This document shows, piece after piece, positions 51,903 through 61,100 of a DNA stretch of 64,000 nt. Position 1 is the stretch's first letter, and each line of letters opens with the position of its first letter. The stretch lies in the NCBI RefSeq assembly GCF_003390915.1, contig NZ_QMEM01000002.1:496001-560000 (forward strand), in the 5' to 3' direction. Origin of the DNA: Lewinella sp. IMCC34183. Lineage in GTDB: Bacteria; Bacteroidota; Bacteroidia; Chitinophagales; Saprospiraceae. The notes below the pieces were generated by a model. The model did not search any database. It saw only the letters and a list, made by a program, of their open reading frames with translations, and had not been told where the DNA came from. A program made the position numbers and the translations under genes.

Positions 51903-52649
51903 GGTTTAGGTTTTTGGGGTTTGTGGCAAGCTTTGGCAGAGTCCGTCGTGTAATATTTCAGTCTTGCCCTTCTTAGATCACGCCCGTTCTTATCGCAGTC
52001 TTTGCCAGGGGTGTTCTTGGGCTGATTGAGGCGCTGGTCGCTGCCACATCGACGCTGCCATAAAATCACAGGAGCAAAATTAGGATCGCCAGCAAAGGCG
52101 GGGGTAGCCGTATCTACGCATGACGTATCCGATTCTATTTAGCGGCCGCCCTTTGCAGTTAATTCCACTCCTCTCCCAGCCCGATAAAGAGGTTACGGGC
52201 AGTAGCTGGGTCAGTCCTACCAAAAGGCTTGCAGACGTTCTTCTATCGCCTTTTTCTCTCAGGGCCGTGATTTCACCTTTTCAGCATCGGTGTCCAAGAG
52301 CCAGTTAGATCACGGGAACGCTACTTCACCCACAAAGCCTAGATGTGAGTAGGTAGGTCACCTATCGTACCTCACCAACCTTGCCTGGCACAGCCACGGG
52401 TTGACCAGTGAAACTTCCAGGGAGTCAGCTGCATATCCAACCCGAACCTGACCCTGCCCGGCCAGCGCAACGGATTGTCACTCACGTTTACGGCTGGCCG
52501 GCAATCGGCAAGGCTTCAACTAGATATTACGTTTCCTCAACTATTTAATGAAGGGTAAAGAACATCCTTACTGATTCGATAATTATTCGGGGCACAGGCT
52601 TTTCCAGCAACCCGAAATCTCTACTCTACCAACTAAAACCGAGCCGATC
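51903..52649. other. 747 bp without recognisable gene
   Basis: Short frames exist (for example 52120-52308 on the plus strand) but none has coding character. No terminator, repeat or promoter could be identified with confidence. Confidence 0.5.
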
Positions 52650-53057
52650 ATGCCCCTTATCAGAATTGACCTCAACGAAGGCAGAACCGATGAAGAACTC
52701 AAAGCCATCATGGACACCGTCCAGGACTGTTCCGTGGAAACCTTAGGCGTACCCGAGCGGGACCGCTACCAAATCGTCACCGAGCACAAACCGGGACGAA
52801 TGATTCTCCTCGATACGGGGTTGGGCTTCGAGCGCAGCGACAAAGCCATCGTGATCCAGGTATTCACGAGTCCCCGGGCGACCATCAACAAGACGAAATT
52901 CTACGAAATGCTGTCCCAAAAACTGGAGGCAAACTGTGGTCTGGCCCGAAAGGATCTGCTGGTGTCGGTAATGACCAATACCGATGTGGACTGGAGCTTT
53001 GGCTTTGGTGAGACGCAGTACCTTTCTGGGCAACTGCCTAAGGATGAGGAATCTTGA
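52650..53057 (+). CDS. Tautomerase family protein
   Basis: 135 residues. MPLIRIDLNEGRTDEELKAI gives the N-terminal catalytic Pro-2 and the usual tautomerase start. DRYQIVTEHKPGRMIL and AIVIQVFTSPRATINKTKFYEML are typical of the longer 4-oxalocrotonate tautomerase-like (MSAD-like) group. Probably a cytoplasmic enzyme acting on enol/keto acids. Followed by a strong terminator. Confidence 0.92.
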   Translation: MPLIRIDLNEGRTDEELKAIMDTVQDCSVETLGVPERDRYQIVTEHKPGRMILLDTGLGFERSDKAIVIQVFTSPRATINKTKFYEMLSQKLEANCGLARKDLLVSVMTNTDVDWSFGFGETQYLSGQLPKDEES

Positions 53058-53078
53058 TAAATAATCAATATGCATTTT

Positions 53079-53120
53079 GATGCTCTTGGAAACCTGCGGT
53101 TTCCAAGAGCATCAGTCTTT
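53079..53120 (+). terminator. Perfect 16-bp hairpin after the tautomerase gene
   Basis: GATGCTCTTGGAAACC (53079-53094) pairs perfectly with 53098-53113 around a 3-nt loop, followed by AGTCTTT. Confidence 0.8.
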
Positions 53121-53278
53121 ATAGCCATCACAGGACTGATCAAGTTACCCCTTAGACTTTCAGGAGAAAGAAAGGTCCATTCTCGTTTCTATAGCGCCTA
53201 AAACTCTCCTTTTACTGAACTATGGTATAGGGGAGAGTCCAACCTCTACGGGTGGTATCCGCTATGGACGATCCGAAA

Positions 53279-53704
53279 TTACCTCTCTACCCGTTTAAGC
53301 CCACTCACTACTCCGTTCCGGACCAAGGTACCGTATTCGTCATCCGGCAGCGAATCGAAATGCTCCATTGCCCGGGTGTAATTCAGACGGGCCCGTTCCC
53401 GATCGCCCAGGTCTTCGTAACCTTTGCCCACGTTCAGGTACAGCGAGGGCAGTACGCTGCGCGTAGCATCCCCTTTTATCCTTAGGGCATGGTTCAGGGC
53501 CGTGGTGTCCCAGTGGAGTTTATCTTCGATCGTCGCCTGATTCCGGGCCACGTAATGGGCGGCCGTGAATTTTTCGAGATCGGTCCGGGCCATAGCCCAT
53601 GCTTCCCGCAACAGCGCCGCTGCCTGTTGCTTCTCCCCCACTCCTTCCAGCTCCATGCCCTGGGCGCAGCGCTTTACGACTTCGTTTTCCGGGTCAAATT
53701 GCAT
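53279..53704 (-). CDS. TPR-like soluble protein
   Basis: 141 residues, all helical. Repeats such as QGMELEGVGEKQQAAALLREAWAMA and LNVGKGYEDLGDRERARLNYTRAMEHF are TPR units; between them AAHYVARNQATIEDKLHWDTTALNHAL is conserved in a small Bacteroidota family I recall only loosely. No signal peptide. Partner or function unknown. Confidence 0.75.
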   Translation of the reverse strand: MQFDPENEVVKRCAQGMELEGVGEKQQAAALLREAWAMARTDLEKFTAAHYVARNQATIEDKLHWDTTALNHALRIKGDATRSVLPSLYLNVGKGYEDLGDRERARLNYTRAMEHFDSLPDDEYGTLVRNGVVSGLKRVER

Positions 53705-53848
53705 GAGTTTCCTGGTTCTACGTATCGGTCACTAATTAGGCCAGCCACCCTACCGAGTCACGTAAGTGCTTTCCTTAACTGTACAATCTCAAAGAGTCAC
53801 CCAGCATAAGCGTATATCCCCAATTCCGCCCGGTTATGCCTGGTGGCG

Positions 53849-54310
53849 TTAGGGACAATATTTGCCTAAGATTTTATCGATCCGTGCTTTGTTATACTGC
53901 TGCAACAAGACCGGATAACCGTTCAGTAGTACGTTCAGCACTATTCCCAGGAGGAGGAATACCCCGTTTGTGTACTTGACATACACAAGTGTCAATATAA
54001 GTTGCGCACTTACTAACCCGATCAAATGGCCTAGTTCCGCGTCCGTCATCTTTTTCCTTAGTTCCCGTACTTCCCGACAGTTTCCCCCATTAACTGCTAG
54101 CGACGTATTGATTTTTCCATACACCGTCTTGGTAACAATTTCCTTGAACAGATGCACCCCCAAGTAGGTATTCAGTTCATCACTCTTGATCAGTCGCAAG
54201 TTGGAAAGTGAAGCGGCGGAAAGGTTCGTTATATGTAGATAGCGGGTGACTATAGCTCCTATCGCCCAGGAACTGAAGATGATCGAGGCTAGGTGGATTA
54301 GAGAATTCAT
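53849..54310 (-). CDS. Membrane protein, possibly CrtO-acyltransferase-like
   Basis: 153 residues with an N-terminal helix (SIIFSSWAIGAIVTRYL) and two C-terminal ones (GLVSAQLILTLVYVKY, GVFLLLGIVLNVLLNGYPVLLQQYN). The layout, with YLGVHLFKEIV, a KKMTDAELGHLIGL segment and N.YPVLLQQYNKARI at the end, recalls the CrtO family of glycosyl-carotenoid acyltransferases, but this is a weak resemblance. AT-rich. Downstream neighbour of the ATP-grasp gene on the same strand. Confidence 0.6.
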   Translation of the reverse strand: MNSLIHLASIIFSSWAIGAIVTRYLHITNLSAASLSNLRLIKSDELNTYLGVHLFKEIVTKTVYGKINTSLAVNGGNCREVRELRKKMTDAELGHLIGLVSAQLILTLVYVKYTNGVFLLLGIVLNVLLNGYPVLLQQYNKARIDKILGKYCP

Positions 54311-54326
54311 TTTTTGTTACTGACTA

Positions 54327-54554
54327 CGGCCGTCACGGTACTTTTGACCAATCGCCCAGGTCTCCCATGTTGGCTTGACCAAAACTACTTCCGATAGAGA
54401 ATGCCGTGGCATACTTTATGCAATACTCCCTCTGGATCCGCGAGGGCGGCCGTAACTGTATTTTTTTGCCCACGGCTCCCGGCCTTCTACAAGGGCTTGA
54501 CCTAAACCTGCTCCCGCTATAAAATATCTTGACACATTTTCTTCAATACTCCCT
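54327..54554. repeat. Two diverged tandem copies of a ~105-bp element
   Basis: 54327-54431 and 54447-54554 both run from CGGCCGT through a T-rich box, a GGCTTGACC box and a final CAATACTCCCT. They are clearly related but diverged. The second copy touches the stop codon of the ATP-grasp gene. No reading frame is kept between them, so this is non-coding. Confidence 0.7.
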
Positions 54555-55536
54555 AGACAACCCCACACCCCGCTTTTTGAGTAACCCTATGTTCTTCTAT
54601 TGACTGAATGAGGAATTGAGAGAAAGAATTAGTAAGATCATATCCAGTCAGTGCTTCTCCAAAAAGAAATTGACCCTGAGTATTGATTTCAAGCCATACC
54701 AGGTCGCCATCACTATTGTATTTTAAATCCATGATACCCATTCTTAAGTCTAATTTGCACAATATTTGATAAAGCTTTCGCTCCCATTCATCTTCTAATC
54801 TATATTCCTTGAATGGAACCGACAAATCCCTACGCCAATCCAACCTATTCGCTTCTATAAGTATCGGGTGAATGTTTCTACCAAAGCAATTTACTCTTAA
54901 GTGGGTATTGCCATCAATGACCTCTTGATACATAGCCGGACAAAGTAAAATTGCTTCTTCTGCCGCCCTTAGATCAGTCGACGATAGCTTTAGTGTAACA
55001 AGTGGGCGTAGGCTTGTCCCAAGTAGCTTTTTAACTATGACCTCCCCGCCCAACTTATCACAAAATTCAATTACAGCATTGAAATCCTGAGAGATAAGGG
55101 TTTTCGGTACGCGAAATCCCACATCCTTAGCAACGTTGAGGTGATAAAGTTTATTACCGCCGTACAAATCAGTATGCGGCTTATTGACCCATACGCCTTT
55201 AAACTTGTCTAATATTATACCTAGTAGAGATGACTTCCACTCATTTGTAACTATCTCCTTGCTTATATCGTCGTTCACCCGATCAGTTTCCAACTGAGGT
55301 TGATTAACCCTTCTCCACCATATCAAATCTAACTCTTCGACATTAAACCATTCACCTTCGTATGACCTTAATAAGGCCTTATTGTCGCAATCATTCCTCC
55401 AAATAATACCTCCGTGAGTCACCGTAGCATTAGTAGCAACAAAATGACACTTCACTCCGTGGACCTTCCGGAGATTATCCATAATGGCATAAGCATGGAT
55501 ATCCAGCTCTAACGAAAAAATCGCTATCGTAAACAT
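54553..55536 (-). CDS. ATP-grasp peptide maturase (graspetide/microviridin type)
   Basis: 327 residues. LDLIWWRRVNQPQ (residues 69-81) is the W.RR..QP signature of MvdD/PsnB-like ATP-grasp ligases. EVIVKKLLGTS (165-175) carries the ATP-binding Lys. YQEVIDGNTHLRVNCFGRNI is the central strand region. MDLKYNSDGDLVWLEINTQGQFLFGE (269-294) contains the Mg-binding Asp, Glu and Asn and the NxQGQFLF ending of this group. Known members join Ser/Thr or Lys side chains to Asp/Glu side chains of a precursor peptide. Strongly AT-rich relative to the chromosome, so probably acquired. The precursor candidate lies 143 bp upstream. Confidence 0.88.
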   Translation of the reverse strand: MFTIAIFSLELDIHAYAIMDNLRKVHGVKCHFVATNATVTHGGIIWRNDCDNKALLRSYEGEWFNVEELDLIWWRRVNQPQLETDRVNDDISKEIVTNEWKSSLLGIILDKFKGVWVNKPHTDLYGGNKLYHLNVAKDVGFRVPKTLISQDFNAVIEFCDKLGGEVIVKKLLGTSLRPLVTLKLSSTDLRAAEEAILLCPAMYQEVIDGNTHLRVNCFGRNIHPILIEANRLDWRRDLSVPFKEYRLEDEWERKLYQILCKLDLRMGIMDLKYNSDGDLVWLEINTQGQFLFGEALTGYDLTNSFSQFLIQSIEEHRVTQKAGCGVV

Positions 55537-55637
55537 GGCATAAGCGAATGCAGTGCAGTACCCGACTGTTTGAGTATACAGCTAGAAATAACACCGTGTG
55601 AAAACTTGAATCTTAATCGATGAGATCCTAATTACAA

Positions 55638-55670
55638 AGAAGTCCAGACAGTATAACTGCCTGGACTTCT
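55638..55670 (-). terminator. Hairpin between precursor and maturase genes
   Basis: AGAAGTCCAGACAGT (55638-55652) pairs with 55656-55670 over 15 bp with one mismatch and a 3-nt loop, 9 bp after the precursor stop. On the minus strand it is followed by a weak TTTGTAATT run. It may be a leaky terminator that keeps the precursor transcript more abundant than that of the maturase. Confidence 0.65.
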
Positions 55671-55678
55671 GATTAACA

Positions 55679-55966
55679 TTAGTCCTGATCGCAGTCGTTC
55701 GAAGGAGATCCGGATTCGCAGCAGGTTCCAGAATTCGCAAGAATGTCATTTGCGATCTCTTTGCCTACAATGCCTTTCATTCCTACTCTTTCAATGAGCA
55801 TTGACTCCCACTTTCTTAGGTCCTCCGGGTCTTCCAGAACGGTAAACATTTGTGGTTGAAAGTGAAATACTACTGGAGTAGTGTACTTAGAATGAAATTT
55901 GCTCGACGCAACAGCCTCCGCATTGAATTGCATTTCGCGTTCTCTCTTTTTTGAATACTCGCTCAT
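55679..55966 (-). CDS. Probable graspetide precursor peptide
   Basis: 95 residues from ATG 55966 (MSEYSKKREREMQFN). The first ~77 residues would be the leader, with VVFHFQPQMFTVLEDPEDLRKW and VGMKGIVGKEIANDIL as its most structured parts. The last 18 (NSGTCCESGSPSNDCDQD) hold three Cys, five Ser/Thr and four Glu/Asp: hydroxyl donors and carboxyl acceptors for the ester links that ATP-grasp maturases make, plus unusual cysteines. The family was not recognised; precursor identity rests on position, size, leader/core build and the maturase next door. It could instead be an unrelated small protein. Confidence 0.6.
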   Translation of the reverse strand: MSEYSKKREREMQFNAEAVASSKFHSKYTTPVVFHFQPQMFTVLEDPEDLRKWESMLIERVGMKGIVGKEIANDILANSGTCCESGSPSNDCDQD

Positions 55967-56383
55967 AGCTGAATGGGTTGAAGTGAACGCTCTGGTGCTT
56001 GCACACCTGACGGCCACCTAGGTGATGAATTAAATTTTCCTACGAACAGAATCATATTATACTTAAAGCGCGTAAATGATTATCTATTCGTAAACTGTCT
56101 TACCTAATTTACAGCATAGCGGATTTAAAGTCAAGTAAAAGAATGCGAAAGTTAAAATTTCACTATATATAGGTATGCTTCCGCTTTAAATGTAATATTG
56201 AACAAAAAAACATATAACAAGTTAAAAGCGCGTATACCTGCAATGTACAGTTGGATTTGCCTAAATTGAGATAACCATCCCACACAGCCGCCGCCGTTCA
56301 CCCTAGCACCTTTCGGTTTAGGGTCACAGCGGTCAGAAATGCCAACCTGGCCGGTACGCGTTTTGGGGGTGGGCTCACCCCCC
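55967..56383. other. AT-rich upstream region of the precursor gene
   Basis: No gene. Very AT-rich, with two AAGCGCGTA motifs (near 56066 and 56227) that may be regulatory. This is the right border of the AT-rich stretch; base composition returns to G+C-rich at about 56280. Confidence 0.4.
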
Positions 56384-56938
56384 CTACCTCCACTTAATCC
56401 CACACCCAGCACTAGGGTACTGCTTCTCCGGACTGGGCTCCCCCTTCAGCATGGCGTCGATGGCGTGGCGCAGGTCTTCGCCGGTGACGGGCTTACCGGA
56501 GCGCGGACGGCTCTCGTCCAGGCGGCCGCGGTAGTACAGCTTGCCCTGCCCGTCGAAGAGGTAGAGGTCGGGGGTGCAGGCGGCGTCGTAGGCCTTGGCG
56601 GCGGACTGCTCCTCGTCGTAGAGGTAGGGGAAGGTGAAGAAGTTGTTGAGGGCGAAAGCCTCCATGTTGTCGGGACTGTCGACGGGGTACTTCTCTACGT
56701 CGTTGCTGCTGATGGCCACGGCACCGACGCCCCTGGGCTCGTAGTCGTTGGCTACGTCCACCAGCTCCTCGATGGTGTGGAGCACGTAAGGACAGTGGTT
56801 GCAGATGAAGTACACCAAGGTTCCCTTCTCCCCCTTGACGTCGTCGTAGGTGAGCTTGGCACCGGACATGGTGTCGACGAGCTTGAAGTCGGGGGCCGGG
56901 GTGCCGATAACGACCATGGTGGATTCTGTGAGGGCCAT
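56384..56938 (-). CDS. Thioredoxin-like peroxiredoxin-family protein
   Basis: 184 residues of the AhpC/TSA-Redoxin group: IGTPAPDFKLVDTMSG, LVYFICNHCPYVLHTIEEL with a CxxC at Cys 46/49, AISSNDVEKYPVDSPDNM, AACTPDLYLFDGQGKLYYRG and PVTGEDLRHAIDAML. Widely present small redox protein of unknown partner. The ATG at 56938 is the accepted start, although MVVIGTPAPDF eight residues later is possible. A heptanucleotide repeat lies immediately upstream. Confidence 0.9.
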   Translation of the reverse strand: MALTESTMVVIGTPAPDFKLVDTMSGAKLTYDDVKGEKGTLVYFICNHCPYVLHTIEELVDVANDYEPRGVGAVAISSNDVEKYPVDSPDNMEAFALNNFFTFPYLYDEEQSAAKAYDAACTPDLYLFDGQGKLYYRGRLDESRPRSGKPVTGEDLRHAIDAMLKGEPSPEKQYPSAGCGIKWR

Positions 56939-56940
56939 GC

Positions 56941-56989
56941 GGGTTGCGGGTTGCGGGTTGCGGGTTGCGGGTTGCGGGTTGCGGGTTGC
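56941..56989. repeat. (GGGTTGC)7 heptanucleotide tandem repeat
   Basis: Seven perfect copies of GGGTTGC end two bases before the thioredoxin-like start codon (read on the minus strand: CGCAACC units). An ATG at 56993 lies just beyond the repeat; it is out of frame with the gene by one base and would be brought into frame by loss of one unit. Confidence 0.9.
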
Positions 56990-57439
56990 ACATTATAAGG
57001 CACTTTGCGCTGCCGGGGTTGACTTAATCCCCTCCTTTCGACTACCACGGGGGAGCGGGTACATTCTTTCCACCAGCATTGTGCCCGATGCAGGTGCTCC
57101 CCCACCCGCGGTCGAACGGGCTTTCCCGTATCCGGCTCAGCTGTTTACCGTAGCTGCTTGATGATTTGAGCAATTTCCCTGCGCGAGCCGAAGCACTTCC
57201 TTCACCCGACAATCGGGTCCCCGCAGCTGACCAGGAGGTAGGCGTGCTGTCCCCGCCGGCAGATCCGGAGGAGAAAGTGCGTGCGCGAGAGAATTACGCG
57301 ATGGGCAGAAACGTTAATGGAGGGCTATCCTACTGGCTCCTGGTCCGCTGAGATTTCGGGAACGCATACAGGGGCAGGGGGCTTGACGCCCCGGGATGGT
57401 GGACTTAACTAAGTTGGAATATTCCTCTTCTCGACTCTC
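56990..57439. other. Intergenic region without recognised gene
   Basis: TATAATG at the repeat border (minus strand) may belong to the thioredoxin-like promoter. No credible ORF; GTTGGAATATTCC near 57411 precedes the adhesin start. Confidence 0.4.
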
Positions 57440-58171
57440 ATGAAAACACCTGTACCCACCCAACTGGCCCGGGCTACGTTTGCGCTGCTCTGTCTGCTCG
57501 CCATTCACGCCACCAGCTTTGCCCAGACGCCCGGTCTGATTTACCGACCCGCCAGCAGCGGCGGCAACCTGGTCCTCGACCCGAATGGCGACGGCTACGT
57601 GTCCGCCCCGCGGGTACCGGCGGGTTTTGCTACCACCCGCGACGAAGGTGCCGGCTTCAGTGAGATTCCGTACCGCCAATTCCCCGCCCTGGAAACCGAA
57701 GTGCTCGGCGACCTCAATACCGGTCGGTCGGGCGGACATACGGACCTGGCCTTCCCGGTCAGCTACGATGGTTCCACCGGTTCACCGATTGCCGCCTACT
57801 TCAACGGTACCCATCTCCTGTTCCGCGTAAGGCTGGGGGGTGCCTCCACGGCCTCCAAAGGCTACAGCGTGGTCATCGATACGGACGGGGCGTTTGCTTC
57901 TACCAGCACGGCACAGCCCGACGGGACGACCAACCCCGGCTTCGAATTTGAAGTGACGTTCGCCTCCAATTTCGACGTGAGTATCTACGATCACCGGAAT
58001 TCCCCCACCACCAAGATCTTTACCGGCTCGGTCGATCAGTTCTCGCAGCGATCCATTGCCGCCTCCACGGACGGCGGGGATGCCGACTACTTCTACGACT
58101 TTTACGTGCCCCTGTCCGGCTTCGGCGGGGCGATCACCGCCGCTACCCCCCCCTGCGTTTATCCGGCCTGA
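57440..58171 (+). CDS. Giant T9SS adhesin, N-terminal part (frame broken at poly-C)
   Basis: 243 residues up to a premature stop. Signal peptide (LLCLLAIHATSFAQ), then a domain opening with LIYRPASSGGNLVLDPNGDGYVS, common at the start of very large T9SS-secreted proteins of Bacteroidota. A beta-rich region follows (AYFNGTHLLFRVRLGGASTASKGYSVVIDTDG). At the run of eight C (58146-58153) the frame is lost. One extra C would continue the chain as PPLRLSGLTVTSGQSG into the next reading frame, giving about 1477 residues in all. It is therefore one gene with a single-base lesion. Confidence 0.85.
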   Translation: MKTPVPTQLARATFALLCLLAIHATSFAQTPGLIYRPASSGGNLVLDPNGDGYVSAPRVPAGFATTRDEGAGFSEIPYRQFPALETEVLGDLNTGRSGGHTDLAFPVSYDGSTGSPIAAYFNGTHLLFRVRLGGASTASKGYSVVIDTDGAFASTSTAQPDGTTNPGFEFEVTFASNFDVSIYDHRNSPTTKIFTGSVDQFSQRSIAASTDGGDADYFYDFYVPLSGFGGAITAATPPCVYPA

Positions 58172-58194
58172 CCGTCACCAGTGGGCAGTCCGGA

Positions 58195-61100
58195 TTGGAT
58201 GGCACGGTTTCCGATGTGGGGGGCGTAAATTTTGCCGCTTACGGCTTTGATCCCTGGAAGGCCTGGACCACGGTGATCAACACCTTTCCGCCCACCAGCC
58301 TGAACCAGCTTCAGGCCGGAAACTTCGCGCCGATCCAGGCTACCGCACCGGTCATCAGCGGCCCGGTGTACGCCGGCAGTACCACGGTCTCCGGCACCTC
58401 GGTGGAGGCGGCCGGATCTGCGGTCACGGTGTTCAGAAACGGGATACAGATCGGTACGGCTACCGTACAGGCCAACGGAACCTGGTCGCTGACGGGCATC
58501 GCCGCCAGCCTGCTTAAAGCCGCCGATAAACTTACCGCCACCGTTGCGGCTACCAGCAAGTCAGCCTCCGGCCTGTCGAACGAGGTCACGGTTACCGCGC
58601 CTGCCGTCTGTAGAGCGACGCCTACCGCTACCCTGACCGGCAGTACTACTACCTCGGGCAACCGGTATATGACGGGTACGACCGGCTACATCGGCAAGCA
58701 AAAAATCACCATCTATACGGGTACCGTCGTAAGTGGTGTGCACACGTATACTTTCGAAGGGTCATACATTTTCACGTCCACTACCGGGGCAACTGGGTTG
58801 CCGACTACTCCGGGAGGGATGACCAATGTAACGGGAACCGTTACCCTGAATAAGGCCACCAACTACGTAGTAACGGTAACTCCACTGGATGCTGCTAACA
58901 ATCCCAGCGGTTGCGAATCCGTACGGTCGAATCAACTCTGCTACAGCAATGGAAACTCCGCGCCCATCAATTCGAATACCCCAACGATCACCAGAGCTAC
59001 CGGAACCAGCGGCCTGGTATATACCACGCTTTCCGATTTGCCGGCTCAATTGGCATCCGTTTCCGGTACGATTCCGTCGGCCGGTACGGGGGTGAGCGTT
59101 ATTTTATTCGTAAACGGTAATCAGACCACTTATAGATCGAGCACCTTTACTCAGACCGGCACGGCTCCCGTCGTAAACAACTGGACAATAGACATTTCCG
59201 GCTTGACGCTGTCACCCAACGACAACCTAAACGTAAGGGCGGAGGCTGCATCGTGTAACACGGGTGGATTGTTCCTGTCTGCCCCGTCAAACATCGCCAC
59301 CGTTAAGGAAACCACCGCCACACCGGTCATCAACGAAGGTCCTTACTGCGGCAACATCAAAACGCTGTCCGGAACGGCCGAGCCAGGAAGCGTGGTAACG
59401 ATCTTTACCAACAATGTGACCACCAACCTTTCCGCTACCGCTTCCTCCGCGGGGGTATGGACGGTAGACGTGTCTTCGCTGAACGGCGGTACCGGTATCG
59501 CTCCCGGAACCCCGGTGACTGCCCGGGCTAAATCCGTCAATAAAGCGACCAGCCTGACGTCCACGTCGGTAAGTGCGACCGCTGCAGCTCCGGTTCCCGG
59601 CGGAGCGACCTTTACCATCGATCCGGTCACGGAGCCGGAAAACAACGATCAGCTGGTCACCCTAACCGGTACGGCCCCGGCCAGTGACGGCACTACGACG
59701 TACCGGGTGACCGTAGACATAAACGGAACGGTGTTCCCGCCTGTCACCACCACGGCATCCGGTACCTGGGAGCTGAGTGGCATCAGCCCGCTGGAGGTCT
59801 ATGCGGGTGCCGTGGTAACGGCCACCTTCAGTACCGGTAGCGGCTGTCCGAGCGCCCCCATCACTTCCGTGGTGCAGTGCCGGACGCCCTCCGGAGCGTT
59901 CACCACTACCCTGAGCAGCGCTTCCGTTTGCTACAACAGCAGCGTGACCATCACCCTTTCCGGCTCCGAACGCGGGGTATCCTACCGCATTACGGACAAC
60001 GGCGTTCCTACGGGGGCTTCCGTGATCGGAACGGGCGCATCGATTACCCTGACCAGCGGTTTGTTGACGGCTTCGACCACTACCCTGTCCGTCCGGGCCA
60101 CCAACGTAGGCAGCAGCGGGTGTGTTACGCCGGGCATTGGCGGCAACAAGAGCGTCACGGTGTCCGCGGCGCCTAACCAACCTACGTCCCTGGTGGCCAG
60201 TACCGCCTCCGGCTGCTCCCAGGTGACCACCAACCTGACCCTCAACGGCCCCACGGTCGGTTACACCTACCAGCTGATCAATAAGAATACCAAGGTGTTG
60301 ATCGGAACCGAGGTGACCGCCAACAGTACCGCAGCGCTCACCCTGGCTACCGGACTGAAAGTGACCGCTACCACTACCTACGGGGTGCTGATCAAAACGA
60401 GCGGTGGCAGCTGCTCGTCCGAGAGTACGGTTTCCGCTACCGTTACGGTCACCGAAGGCCCGTCGTTGAATCGGGCGGTCACCATTGACAAACCGGCTCC
60501 CTGCTCCGGCGAGACGGTGACGATCAGCGTGGCCACCCAGGCCAACGGCGGCTACACCTACACCATCCGCAACGAAAACGGCGTGGCTATCGGATCGAGC
60601 TTTACGGGAACGGGAGGAATAGTATCCAGGACCACCCCTTACGGCATAACCGCTGCGACGGCCCCCAACGACCGCACCTTCTACGTGGAAGTAAGCGGTG
60701 GGTGCTTTGCCAGCCCGACCCGGCTCGAAAATACGGTGTCCGCCGCCGCCGCTACGGCTGCACCGGCCGCCAATGCCGGAGCCGCGCAATCGGTTTGCGG
60801 GCCGGTCAGGCTCGATGCCAACTACGCGTCTCCGGGCGTGGGCACCTGGTCCGTCGTGGGCGGCACCCCGGGCGGCGCTTCCTTTTCGGACACCAACGAC
60901 CCCAAAGCCACGCTGACCGGTCTGCCATCGGGAACCTACACGCTTACCTGGACCATCACCAATTCCTGCGGCGGCGCCAATACGACCTCATCGAGCGATG
61001 TGCAGATCACGGTCAACTGCGCCGCGGAGTACCTCGTGGCGGCTCCCAAGTACGCGAATCAGTACCAGGGCGGCGACGTCCTGGCTTCCGCATCGGACGT

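Noticed and set aside
52120-52308. 62-codon plus-strand frame in the 747-bp gap
   Set aside because: No recognisable protein features and no promoter.
57314-57739. 141-codon minus-strand frame over the adhesin start
   Set aside because: Antisense to a signal peptide and conserved N-terminal domain.
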